Of a stretch of DNA of 64,000 nucleotides, positions 25,122 through 33,728 are shown piece by piece (positions within the stretch are counted from its first letter, which is position 1; the number at the start of each line of letters is the position of its first letter). The DNA is taken from assembly GCF_001905465.1 (NCBI RefSeq), contig NZ_LISX01000003.1:408565-472564 (forward strand), given 5' to 3'. A program made the position numbers and the translations under genes. Below the pieces are notes generated by a model, which saw only the letters and a program-made list of their open reading frames with translations, ran no database searches and had not been told where the DNA came from. The DNA comes from Kitasatospora sp. CB01950. Its GTDB lineage: Bacteria > Actinomycetota > Actinomycetes > Streptomycetales > Streptomycetaceae.

Positions 25122-26317
25122 TTGAATGACCGCTTGACGCGACGAACCGGTCCCCGCGAAGCCGGTTTCGATGCCGAACGTCTCGCCCGTCTCGACGCCT
25201 TCATAGAGGCGGAGATCGCCGCCCGGCGGCTGCCCGGGGCAGTGCTGGGCATCGTCCGAGGGGACGCGCCGGTGCGGCTCGACGCGTTCGGGACGCGGGA
25301 CCCACGGACCGGGGCGCCGATGACGACCGACACCCTGTGCTGGCCGGCGTCCATGACCAAGCCCCTCACCGCCGCCGGGGCTCTCCTGCTCGTCGAGAGC
25401 GGGGAGTTGATCCTCGAAGAGGCCGTCGGCGACCACCTGCCGCAGTTCCGGGACCGCCGGGTCGCGGACCACAGACGCTCGCGGAACGCCCGGCGGCACG
25501 CGAACCCACCGTCCTCGACCTGATGCGCCACACCGCCGGCATCCCCGAGGGCCTGCTCGGCCGGACCGCGCTGCACGCGCGTTACGCCGAAGCGGTCGGC
25601 GACGGCATGACAGCGCTCGACGGCCCGGAGTTCGTTGCGCGCCTCGCCGCGCTCCCGCTGCTCACCGACCTCGGCACCCAGTGGCACTGCGGCCTCGGGT
25701 TCGACCTGCTCGGGCAGATCGTGGAATCCCTCACCGCCGACACCCTGGGCGCCTTTCTGGCGCGGCGGCTGTTCGCCCCGCTCGGCATGACCGACACCCG
25801 CTTCGGCGCCCCAGGACCGGACGCGGACCGCTTCGCCGTGCCGTCGGCGCGCGACCCGCTGACCGGTGCGCCCCAGCAGCTGCCCGACCTCGGCCACGCC
25901 CGCTTCGAATCCGGCGGCGCCGGGCTGATCGGCACCGGCGGCGACTACCTCGCCTTCGTCCGGATGCTGCTGGCCAAGGGCGACAGCGACGGGGGACGGG
26001 TGCTGGGGACGCAAGACCGTCGAGCTCATGCTCGGCGACGTGCTGGAACCCGGCGCCGACACCCGGCTGCTCGAACGCCCCGGCTGGCACACCGGCCACG
26101 GCTTCGGCCTCGGGTTGGCCGTCCTCCGCGCGACGGGCGGCGGGGCACGACACCCGGCTCCGCCGGCGAGGTCACCTGGCCGGGAGCCTCCGGCGCGTTC
26201 TGGTGGGCCGACCCGGCGGAGGACCTGGGCATGGTGTTCCTGACCCACGCGCCGTCGCGCCTGCACCTGCGCCACTGGCAGCAGATCAAGTCGCTCGTTC
26301 TGCAGGCCCTGCGGTAG
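25122..26317 (+). pseudogene. serine hydrolase (beta-lactamase class C fold) broken by three frameshifts
   Basis: The N-terminal part (frame from about 25122, FDAERLARLDAFIEAEIAAR) includes the SxxK motif SMTK of penicillin-binding-protein-like esterases. At about 25480 coding moves to a second frame (TLAERPAAREPTVLDLMRHT). At about 26010 it moves to a third (RKTVELMLGDVLEPGADTRL, through WHTGHGFGLGLAVL). Near 26140 it returns to the second (GEVTWPGASGAFWWADPAED) and stops at 26317. Also, the Tyr of the usual YxN motif is absent in WHCGLGFDLLG. It cannot make an intact enzyme as sequenced. The family hydrolyses esters or beta-lactams. Confidence 0.85.
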
Positions 26318-26332
26318 CTCGCGGCGCTCACC

Positions 26333-26368
26333 CCGGGAGATCCGGGAGATCCGGGAGATCCGGGGGAT
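26333..26368. repeat. 4 x 9-bp tandem repeat between convergent genes
   Basis: Three exact copies of CCGGGAGAT plus one with a single change (CCGGGGGAT), between the serine hydrolase pseudogene stop (26317) and the RibD-type gene stop (26384). Confidence 0.85.
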
Positions 26369-26383
26369 GCGTCGGGAGGCTGA

Positions 26384-26953
26384 TCAGCGCCTGGTCTCGT
26401 ACCTGGTCAGGACCACGCCGCCGGGGAATGTCCGCGTCTCCAGCAGGTTGAGGCTCACCCAGCTGTCCAGCACGGTGAAGAACGGCGTGCCGCCGCCCAC
26501 CAGGACCGGATGCGTGGCGATCACGTACTCGTCGATCAGCCCGGCACGCATGGCCGCCCCGGCCAGCGTCGCGCCGCCGATGGTCATCGGGCTGCCGTCC
26601 CCCTCGGCCTTGAGTCGGGTGATCTCGGCGATCGCGTCGCCGGTGACCAGGCGGGCGTTCCAGCCGACCTCGTCGATCGTCGAGGAGAACACCACCTTCG
26701 GCGTGTCCCGCCAGTTCCGTGCGAACGCGATCTCCGCCGGGGTGGCGTCGGGCCGCCGGTCGCCGGTCGGCCAGTAGGAGCTCATCGTCTCCCACAGCTT
26801 CCGCCCGTACAGCGACAGGCCACTCGCCCGCTCGTGGTCGAGCCACCACTGGAACAGCTCGGGGCTCGGCGGCCCGCTCCAGCCGATGTCGTCGCCGGCG
26901 GCGGCGGTGTAGCCGTCCAGGGTCAGGTTCATGCCGTAGATCAGTTTCCGCAT
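26384..26953 (-). CDS. RibD C-terminal/dihydrofolate reductase-like reductase
   Basis: The 189-residue protein (ATG 26953, MRKLIYGMNLTLDGYTAAAG) has the typical start of the bacterial RibD-C family: K-L-I-x-x-M-N-x-T-L-D-G-Y. It has NADPH-binding DHFR-fold landmarks, SLYGRKLWETMSSYWP, VVFSSTIDEVGWNARLV, MTIGGATLAGAAM and a C-terminal GGVVLTRYETRR. Members are small NADPH-dependent reductases (riboflavin-pathway-like or deaminase-linked). Single-gene forms are of unknown substrate. It converges with the serine hydrolase pseudogene. Confidence 0.85.
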   Translation of the reverse strand: MRKLIYGMNLTLDGYTAAAGDDIGWSGPPSPELFQWWLDHERASGLSLYGRKLWETMSSYWPTGDRRPDATPAEIAFARNWRDTPKVVFSSTIDEVGWNARLVTGDAIAEITRLKAEGDGSPMTIGGATLAGAAMRAGLIDEYVIATHPVLVGGGTPFFTVLDSWVSLNLLETRTFPGGVVLTRYETRR

Positions 26954-27147
26954 GGCCCAGCCTTCCGCTCACGGACGCCCGGCGCGGCCCGGAACTCGCC
27001 GGCTCGCGATCCGGGCCCGCCCGGCCGTCCTCGTGCCCGGGTTCCCGGGTTGCCAGTGTAGGGATTCCACTGCTGGGGGAAGTGGGTTGCTGGTAGGTGT
27101 GGAACTGTCGGCGGTCCGTTCTTGTTCTTCGGGTGGGGTGGGTGCTC

Positions 27148-28020
27148 ATGGCCCGGGTGGTGTGTGTGCACGGGGTGGGGCAGCAGGTTCACGGGGAGGA
27201 CCGGCTGCGGTCCGTGTGGTGGCCCGCGTTGAGCGACGGGCTGCGCCGTGCCGGTGCCGGGGGGTCGGTCGCGGAGTCGGACGTGGCGGTGGGCTTCTAC
27301 GGGGACCTGTTCCGCCCGGCCGGCCAGTACCTCTCCGACGACATCCCGCCCTACACGGCCCGGGATGTGGAGGACGGCTTCGAGAGGGAGCTGCTGGCCG
27401 CGTGGTGGCGGGCAGCCTCGGAGGTGGACCCAGGGGTTGTGGCACCGGACGCCGACGGCACGATGCCGGCCACCCCGCAGTCGGTGCAGGCCGCACTGAG
27501 GGCCCTGTCCGGGTCGAAGTTCTTCGCGAACCTGGCGCTGCGGACGGTGGTTGCGGACCTCAAGCAGGTCCGTGCCTACCTGACGGTCCAACAGGTGCGT
27601 GAGCAGGCCCGCACCCGGGTGGCGGCGCAGATCGGAGAGGACACCCAGGTGGTGGTCGCGCACTCACTCGGCTCGGTGGTGGCCTACGAGGCGCTGTGCG
27701 CGCTGCCCGGTCACAAGGTGCGGGCGCTGGTGACGATCGGCTCGCCGCTGGGCATCCGCAACCTGGTCTTCGACCGCCTCCAGCCGGCCCCCGCCGGGAC
27801 GGGCAGGCAGCTGCGCGGGGCGTGGCCGGGCAGCGATCAGCTGGTGTGGACGAACCTGGCCGGCACCGGGGACGTGGTGGCGCTGGTGAAGGACCTGCGC
27901 CCGCTGTTCGGAGAGCGGCTGCACTCGGCGCTGCTGTCCAACGGCACGCACGCGCACGACGCGACCTCGTACCTGACGGATGCGCTGTGCGGGAGGGCGA
28001 TCGCCGAGGGCCTCGGGTGA
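27148..28020 (+). CDS. lipase-like alpha/beta hydrolase coupled to the caspase-WD40 gene
   Basis: The 290-residue protein (ATG 27148, MARVVCVHGVGQQVHGEDRL) has the alpha/beta hydrolase features of lipase-like enzymes. These are the oxyanion motif VHGVGQQ near residue 9, nucleophile Ser173 in the elbow AHSLGS (VVVAHSLGSVVAYEAL), and candidate acid/base residues Asp271 and His268/His270 in THAHDATSYL. No signal peptide or membrane helix is seen. Its stop overlaps the start of the caspase-STAND-WD40 gene, so the two are co-translated. In such modules a hydrolase can serve as a second effector, cutting lipid or another ester, but this is inferred. An upstream in-frame ATG at 27097 is also possible. 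Confidence 0.8.
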   Translation: MARVVCVHGVGQQVHGEDRLRSVWWPALSDGLRRAGAGGSVAESDVAVGFYGDLFRPAGQYLSDDIPPYTARDVEDGFERELLAAWWRAASEVDPGVVAPDADGTMPATPQSVQAALRALSGSKFFANLALRTVVADLKQVRAYLTVQQVREQARTRVAAQIGEDTQVVVAHSLGSVVAYEALCALPGHKVRALVTIGSPLGIRNLVFDRLQPAPAGTGRQLRGAWPGSDQLVWTNLAGTGDVVALVKDLRPLFGERLHSALLSNGTHAHDATSYLTDALCGRAIAEGLG

Positions 28021-31000
28021 ATGGTGCGGGCAGCACGGCCAACGGGCCGCGCCGGTACCTGATCACCGCGGTGGTTGCGGAGTATCCGAACAACCTGCGC
28101 TGGAACCGGCCGGAGCTACCGGCGGCACGGGAGAGGGTGGCCTCGCTGTTCACCGGCCTCGGCTACCACCGGCACGACGGCGTTCCGGCGAATCCGACCG
28201 GACGGCAGCTGACCGATGCCCTCAACGAGTTCTGCACCGCACCGGAACGCCGGGAGGACGATCTGCTGGCGGTGTACGTGTCCTGCCACGGCGAAATCCT
28301 GGACGAAGGCGAGAAGCATGTCCTGCTCGCCGCCGACGCCGACCCCGACCGGCTCGCGTACACCGCGCTGCCGACGGCGGATCTGACGCGGGCGATGCTG
28401 CTCGGCACCCGGATCCGGCGGGTCCTGCTGATGCTGGATGCCTGCTACGTCGGCCAGGGCGGCAATCAGCTCACAGCCTCGGCACTGGAGCGTCTCGGGC
28501 CGACCTGGAGCAGGAGTCCCGGGTCGGGGTTGGTCATCATGTCCTCCGCCCTGCCGCACCAGCGGGCACTGGCTGGGCTGTTCCCCACGCTGTTGGAGGA
28601 CGCGGTGAACGGCCCGGAGGTGGCCGGCCACGGCCCCGGCACGCTTTCGGTGAACGCGATCGTGCAGCACATGAACGGCTCCGGGAAGCGACCCGGGCAC
28701 CAACGGATCAGCCTGAACATGGTCGGCCTGGACGGTGAGGCACCCGCGTTCTTCCCCAACCCCCGCCACGACGTGCGCCTGAACGCGATCGACCTCGCAG
28801 CACAGCAGGAAGCCGCCCTCGACGAGCAGGACCGGCGTCGAGAGACCGAACTCGTCACCCGACTACTGGTACGTGCCATGGGCTACCAGGAAGCTCCGGG
28901 CGATGCGGCCACGGAGCCGGGGTGGTGGTTCAGCGGCCGCCACGCCGCCCTCACAGACCTTGCCGCCTGGCTCAGCACCCCGGAAGGTGGCAGCACGGCC
29001 GCGTGCCGAGTGGTGACCGCAGGACCGGGATCGGGCAAGACCGCCGTCCTCGGCCTCATCGCCACCCTCAGCCACCCCGAACGCCGCCGCACCGTCCCCT
29101 CCCACGCCCTCCGCCTGCCTGCGGACCTGGTCGGGGCCGGCGCCGTCGACGCCGCGATCTACGCCCAGCGGCTGAGCGACACCGATGTCCTGGACGCGCT
29201 CGCCGCCGCCGCTCGCACCCGCGCCACCACGGTCGGTGAGCTCCTCGACGCACTCGACCATCGCCCGCGGCCGTTGACCGTCCTCATCGATGCCCTCGAC
29301 GAGGCCGCCACCCCTGACACGCTCTGCGCCGACCTTCTGCGCCCGCTCATCCAGGGCTCCCGCGGCCGCATCCGCCTGCTGCTCGGCACCCGCCCCTACC
29401 TCCTGCCCCGCCTCGACGTCACGGACAGGCAGATCGTCGACCTCGACAGCGAACGCTGGGCCGACCCGCAGGCCCTGACCGCGTACACGGTCCGCACCCT
29501 CATGGAGGCCCGCCGCACCTCCCCCTACCGCGACCTGCCCGACGCCGCACGGCCCGTCGCTCAAGCCGTTGCCCGAGCCGCCGGGAATTCCTTCCTGATC
29601 GCCCGCATCACCGCCGGCACCCTCGCCGCCGCACCCGCCATCCCCGACCCCACGGATCCCCACTGGCGTGCCTCCCTGCCCCGCCACGCGGGCGATGCCA
29701 TGCGAGAAGACCTCCGGCAGCGCCTCGGCCCCCACGCCCAGCGCGCCACGGACCTTCTGCGCCCCCTCGCCTGGGCCCAGGGGCAGGGTCTGCCCTGGGA
29801 GGACCTCTGGGCGCCCCTTGCCACCGCCATCTCCGGCCGCCCCTACATCGATGACGACATCGTGTGGCTGCGCAAACAGGCCGGCTCCTATGTCGTGGAG
29901 GCCACCGAGAACGGACGCTCCGCCTACCGGCTCTACCACGAAGCGATGGCTGAGCACCTTCGCGACGGCGTCGACCCCGAGGCCGTGCACGCCGCCTGCA
30001 CGAGGGTCCTGGCCGACTGCGTGCCTTACAGTGCCGACGCCACCCGCGACTGGTCCCGCTCCCACCCGTACGCCGTCGCCCATCGTGCCCACCACGCCGC
30101 CCGGGCCGGCATGCTCGACCACATTCTCGCCGATGCCGAGTACCTCGTCCACGCTCATCCCCGCGGCCTGACCCCCCACCTCCACCAGGCCCGCAGCGAG
30201 GCCGCCCTGCTGACCGCCGCGGTCTACCGCACCAGGATCCACCTCCACCACAACGCTGCTCCGCAGCAACGCCGCCAGATCCTCGCTCTGGATGCCGCCC
30301 GTGCCGGAGCTCATGACCTGCATCGTGTCCTCGTGCGCCGCATCCCGCCGGACGAATGGGCTCCCCGGTGGGCCACCGGCAGTACCTTCGACCCTGCCCT
30401 TCGCGATGTCCTCACCGGCCACCGTTACACCGTGGACGCGGTGGCGTGCACTGTCCTGGACGGGCGCCCCGTGGCCGTCACCGGCGGCGGGGACGGTACG
30501 GTGCGGATCTGGGACCTGGCCGACGGCCGACCTGTCGGCGAACCCCTCATCGGTCATACCGGAGCCGTGAAGGCGGTGGCGTGCACTGTCCTGGACGGGC
30601 ACACCGTCGCCATCACCAGCGCTGGTGAGAAGACGATGCGGATCTGGGACCTGGCCAACGGCGAACCCGTCGGCACACCCCTCACTGGCCACACCGACAG
30701 TGGGCGCGGCCACATCGTGAACGCAGTGGCGTGCACGCGGCTCAATGGCCGCCCGATCGCCGTCACCGGCGGTGACGACTACACGGTGCGGGTGCGCGAT
30801 CTGACCACCGGCCGACCCCTTGGCGAGCCCCTGACCGGTCACACCGAACCCGTGGACGCGGTGGCGTGCACTGTCCTGGACGGGCGCCCCGTGGCCGTCA
30901 CCGGCGGCGGGGACGGTACGGTGCGGATCTGGGACCTGGCCGACGGCCGGCCCGTCGGCGAACCCCTCATCGGTCATACCGGAGCCGTGGAGGCGGTGGC

Positions 31001-32075
31001 GTGCACCGTCCTGGACGGGCGCCCCATTGCCGTCACCGGCGGCAGGGAGGAGGCCGTGCGGATCTGGGACCTGGATACCGTGCAACCCGTCGGTCGGCCT
31101 GCCGCCGGCCACGTCAGCCACGTCAAGGCGTCGGTCTGTACACGGCTCGACGGCCGCCCTGTCGCTGTCACGGGCAGCGTGGACGGGAGAATACGGATCT
31201 GGGACCTGGACACGGGTGCGCCCCTCAGCAGGCCCCTCAAGGCCCACTTCGGTGGCGTCAGCACGGTGGCGTGCACACAGCTCGACGGCCGGCCCGTCGT
31301 CGTCTCCGCCGGCAACGACCAATCGATGCAGGTCTGGGACCTGGGCACCAGGGAGTGCATCCCCCAGCCCCTCGACTGGACCATCAGTCGAGTGTGCTCG
31401 CTGGCCTGCACACAGGTCGACGGCCGCCCTGTCGCTGTCATCGGCGGATGGGACGGGACGGTGCGCGTGTGGGACCTGGATGCCCAAAGCGCCGTAGGCC
31501 GCCCTCTGACCGGGCACACCGCCGCGGTGCACGCGGTGTCGTGTGCACAGCTGGACGGCCACACCGTTGCTGTCACCGCCGGCCATGACGCCACCCTGCG
31601 GGTGTGGGACCTGGGCACCGGAAGGCCGTTTCGCCGGTCCGGCGGGTTTGTCCGGCGGCCTCACATCGGCGCCGTGACCGCGATGACGTGCATGGCTCTC
31701 GACGGCCGGCTCCTCGTCGTCACCGCTCACCGGGATACGGCGGAGTCGGTGTGGGACCTCAGCACCGGCCGACCCAGGCATCTCGGTCAGCTCTCCTCCG
31801 GCCGGGCCGCAGCCGGGTACGCGGTGGCGTGCACCATGCTCGACGGCGAGCCCGTGGCAGTCACCAGCGGTGGGGACAACGCCGTGCGGGTCTGGGATCT
31901 CCACCGGTTGACACCGATCATGGCCGTTTCCGTGAACTCGCCGCGCGCCGTATCGATCAGCAGTTCGGGTGACATCGTCATCGGCTTCGGAAGCGACATC
32001 GCGCTCTACCGTCGGCCAGGGCACGACCGCACGGAACCTCCCCGACCCGCCGGCCTCGTCCGTATGCGGGACTGA
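28017..32075 (+). CDS. caspase-STAND NTPase-WD40 repeat protein
   Basis: The 1352-residue protein starts at GTG 28017 (overlapping the hydrolase stop). Residues about 10-250 are a caspase/metacaspase-like (peptidase C14) domain: catalytic His91 in YVSCHGE and Cys143 in LLMLDACYVG. Residues about 290-660 form a STAND/NACHT-like NTPase with Walker A GPGSGKT (336-342) and Walker B VLIDALDE (422-429), followed by a helical arm with winged-helix-like parts. From about 795 to 1330 there are 11-12 WD40 repeats ending in WDL (for example TVRIWDLADGRPVGEPL). The architecture (protease, switch NTPase, sensor propeller) resembles bacterial NLR-like immune sensors and the caspase-WD40 proteins of cyanobacteria and actinomycetes. 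It probably senses a signal through the propeller and activates proteolysis. Confidence 0.9.
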   Translation: MNGAGSTANGPRRYLITAVVAEYPNNLRWNRPELPAARERVASLFTGLGYHRHDGVPANPTGRQLTDALNEFCTAPERREDDLLAVYVSCHGEILDEGEKHVLLAADADPDRLAYTALPTADLTRAMLLGTRIRRVLLMLDACYVGQGGNQLTASALERLGPTWSRSPGSGLVIMSSALPHQRALAGLFPTLLEDAVNGPEVAGHGPGTLSVNAIVQHMNGSGKRPGHQRISLNMVGLDGEAPAFFPNPRHDVRLNAIDLAAQQEAALDEQDRRRETELVTRLLVRAMGYQEAPGDAATEPGWWFSGRHAALTDLAAWLSTPEGGSTAACRVVTAGPGSGKTAVLGLIATLSHPERRRTVPSHALRLPADLVGAGAVDAAIYAQRLSDTDVLDALAAAARTRATTVGELLDALDHRPRPLTVLIDALDEAATPDTLCADLLRPLIQGSRGRIRLLLGTRPYLLPRLDVTDRQIVDLDSERWADPQALTAYTVRTLMEARRTSPYRDLPDAARPVAQAVARAAGNSFLIARITAGTLAAAPAIPDPTDPHWRASLPRHAGDAMREDLRQRLGPHAQRATDLLRPLAWAQGQGLPWEDLWAPLATAISGRPYIDDDIVWLRKQAGSYVVEATENGRSAYRLYHEAMAEHLRDGVDPEAVHAACTRVLADCVPYSADATRDWSRSHPYAVAHRAHHAARAGMLDHILADAEYLVHAHPRGLTPHLHQARSEAALLTAAVYRTRIHLHHNAAPQQRRQILALDAARAGAHDLHRVLVRRIPPDEWAPRWATGSTFDPALRDVLTGHRYTVDAVACTVLDGRPVAVTGGGDGTVRIWDLADGRPVGEPLIGHTGAVKAVACTVLDGHTVAITSAGEKTMRIWDLANGEPVGTPLTGHTDSGRGHIVNAVACTRLNGRPIAVTGGDDYTVRVRDLTTGRPLGEPLTGHTEPVDAVACTVLDGRPVAVTGGGDGTVRIWDLADGRPVGEPLIGHTGAVEAVACTVLDGRPIAVTGGREEAVRIWDLDTVQPVGRPAAGHVSHVKASVCTRLDGRPVAVTGSVDGRIRIWDLDTGAPLSRPLKAHFGGVSTVACTQLDGRPVVVSAGNDQSMQVWDLGTRECIPQPLDWTISRVCSLACTQVDGRPVAVIGGWDGTVRVWDLDAQSAVGRPLTGHTAAVHAVSCAQLDGHTVAVTAGHDATLRVWDLGTGRPFRRSGGFVRRPHIGAVTAMTCMALDGRLLVVTAHRDTAESVWDLSTGRPRHLGQLSSGRAAAGYAVACTMLDGEPVAVTSGGDNAVRVWDLHRLTPIMAVSVNSPRAVSISSSGDIVIGFGSDIALYRRPGHDRTEPPRPAGLVRMRD
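30432..31020 (+). repeat. near-identical 169-bp blocks coding for WD40 repeats 1 and 4
   Basis: Bases 30432-30600 and 30852-31020 are almost identical (about four differences). They are offset by exactly 420 bases, which is 140 codons or three WD blades. Other blades in the same gene are much more diverged, so the pair probably arose by recent duplication or gene conversion. Confidence 0.8.
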
Positions 32076-32121
32076 ATCACCCAACGAGCCTGCATTGTCA
32101 CCCGACCTGGGAGCGGTTGCG

Positions 32122-32158
32122 CCGAACGGCGGCTACCTCCAGGACCAACGCCGTTCGG
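32122..32158 (+). terminator. terminator after the caspase-WD40 gene
   Basis: CCGAACGGCG (32122-32131) and CGCCGTTCGG (32149-32158) form a perfect 10-bp stem with a 17-base loop, 47 bases after the stop. The rest of the gap to 32297 shows no supported gene. Confidence 0.65.
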
Positions 32159-32297
32159 TTCAAGTGTGGGGGCGGGGCGTCAAGTTCTGCTCGCGAGAAT
32201 GGTGATGTTGGAGGACAAACCTCTTCTGCAGCAGCTCCGCTGCCTCGTTCACAGGCCTTGACGAACAGCCCCCACGCTTGACCGAACAGCGTTGCCC

Positions 32298-32756
32298 CTA
32301 GCTCTCGATGTCGAGCGCCGTGCCGTACAGACGGTCCACCTTCAACCGGATGACCACCCGGCGCTCGGCCACCAGCTGCTCCAGGAGCTCGCCTTCGTCG
32401 TCCGGCCTCGCGGCCTGCGGAATCATCTCCAGCAGCTCCCGCCCGACTGCGTCGCCGGGAACGGTCGTGCTCTCGGAGACCTCGGCCTCGCCCTCGGCGA
32501 CGGCGAAGGACCACACGTCGCCGCCCTGTACATGAAGCGCCGCACGCGGGTTGCGTCGCAGATGCCCGACCTTGACCCGGTCGGCCGTCGTCGAGAACCG
32601 AAGTGTGCGGGCTTCGGCGTCCCAGCTGTACACCATGGTGGTCAGGTGGGGGTGGCCACTGCGCTTGACGGTGGCCAGCGTGCCGAACTGCTGCGTACCG
32701 AGCAGGTCGGAGAGGGCTTCGTCGGACAGCGTGCGAGGTGTTGGTCGTTGCGTCAT
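32298..32756 (-). CDS. PPOX-class F420-dependent oxidoreductase-like protein
   Basis: The 152-residue protein (ATG 32756, MTQRPTPRTLSDEALSDLLG) has the split-barrel flavin/F420-binding fold: GTLATVKRSGHPHLTTMVYS, RFSTTADRVKVGHLRRNPR, AALHVQGGDVWSFAVAEGEA. These are the marks of the pyridoxamine-phosphate-oxidase-like superfamily in its PPOX-class, probably F420-dependent, branch (TIGR03618-like). Such enzymes reduce or oxidise small molecules, including biliverdin and nitro compounds, or act on quinones. It is monocistronic as far as visible. The upstream region (32757-32972) shows no gene. Confidence 0.88.
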   Translation of the reverse strand: MTQRPTPRTLSDEALSDLLGTQQFGTLATVKRSGHPHLTTMVYSWDAEARTLRFSTTADRVKVGHLRRNPRAALHVQGGDVWSFAVAEGEAEVSESTTVPGDAVGRELLEMIPQAARPDDEGELLEQLVAERRVVIRLKVDRLYGTALDIES

Positions 32757-32972
32757 GATGTGCTCAACGTCCGTGGGGGCCCGGCAATTTCATCTCCGGC
32801 GGGTCGGTTTCCCGCGCGGGCCGGCCGGACGCTGCGGACTCGGCGGGCAACTCGGCGGCCACGTCGAGGAGTTCTTCGACTGCCAGGGGGCGGGTGCCGA
32901 CGAACGACCGGGCCCCGAGGGGTCGGGGTCCGGCCGGTCCGATCGTTCAACTCGGCTACGGGGTAATGGAGT

Positions 32973-33200
32973 TCATCTGGTGCTGGCGATCTCGATGCAG
33001 GCGAGGTCGATCTGGTCGGCGAGTTGGCGGACGAGGTCGGCGAGCGCCGCGGCGGTCGCGGGGTCGAGCCCGTTGTCGTCGCGGTTCGCCCATTCCTGCC
33101 ACTCCTCGGGCAGTGCCCGCAGCAGTGCGACCACCTGCAGGGCGGGAATGGCCAGATCGCCGGAGAGTCCGCAGATCACCGGAACGCTGAGCCGCCCCAT
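32973..33200 (-). CDS. small conserved actinomycete protein, DUF6213-like
   Basis: The 75-residue protein starts at ATG 33200, eight bases after an ideal GAAGGAGG. It reads MGRLSVPVICGLSGDLAIPA, then LQVVALLRALPEEWQEWANR, and a C-terminal LADLVRQLADQIDLACIEIA. This small beta-plus-helix layout resembles the DUF6213 family of Streptomyces. Function is unknown; it is probably a cytoplasmic regulator-sized protein. The strong translation signal makes it a real gene. Confidence 0.7.
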   Translation of the reverse strand: MGRLSVPVICGLSGDLAIPALQVVALLRALPEEWQEWANRDDNGLDPATAAALADLVRQLADQIDLACIEIASTR

Positions 33201-33728
33201 GGTGTCCACCTCCTTCTGACGCGCGTTTCCACCTCCATGGTCCCTCGCGTCTGCCCGGCAGTGGGACATGGAAACCGTGCACGGCCGGCGGTCGATACGG
33301 CACGGAGGGTGAGGGCGGCCCGCCGAGGTGATGAACTCCACGAGGCCGGCCAGGAGTTGGCGAGTCGAGCGGGGTCGCCGGCCGCGTGGTCGGGAGTAGA
33401 GCCGATCCGCTTCGAACGAGGTTGCGCGCCACGGCACTTGGGGTCGGACGGCGTGGAGGTCGCCGGGCGGCGCGCACGCGCGGGCGTGACGGACGCCGGG
33501 GCTGCCGGTGACGCGTGCGGTGCCACGCCCCTCCGGCGCCGCCCGGAGCGGGAGATTTGGGAGGCGCTCGGGGGAGCGGCGTGTCCTGCATGCGCGGGAA
33601 AACGGGGCGGGATGTCGGCGGGGCGGCGGTGCGGGCCGGGCGGGCGGGGGTGGAATGTGCTTCGGCGGAGACGCCCGGTGGCGGTGGCGCGGGGTGGGCA
33701 GACGGGACGGCGGGAGGCTGGGGTCGCG
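33201..33728. other. gene-free stretch
   Basis: About 530 bases between divergent genes with no convincing coding frame. Frames on both strands are arginine/glycine-rich shadows. It must carry the promoters of the small DUF6213-like gene and of the AI-2E-type permease, but no clear -10/-35 pair stands out. Confidence 0.4.

Noticed and set aside
28863..32084. 1073-codon minus-strand ORF opposite the caspase-WD40 gene
   Set aside because: Its repeats mirror the WD40 repeats on the other strand. The plus-strand protein has catalytic and Walker motifs; this one has none.
33201..33728. Possible small gene in the 530-base gap
   Set aside because: Frames are arginine/glycine-rich with no ribosome-binding site or recognisable motif on either strand.
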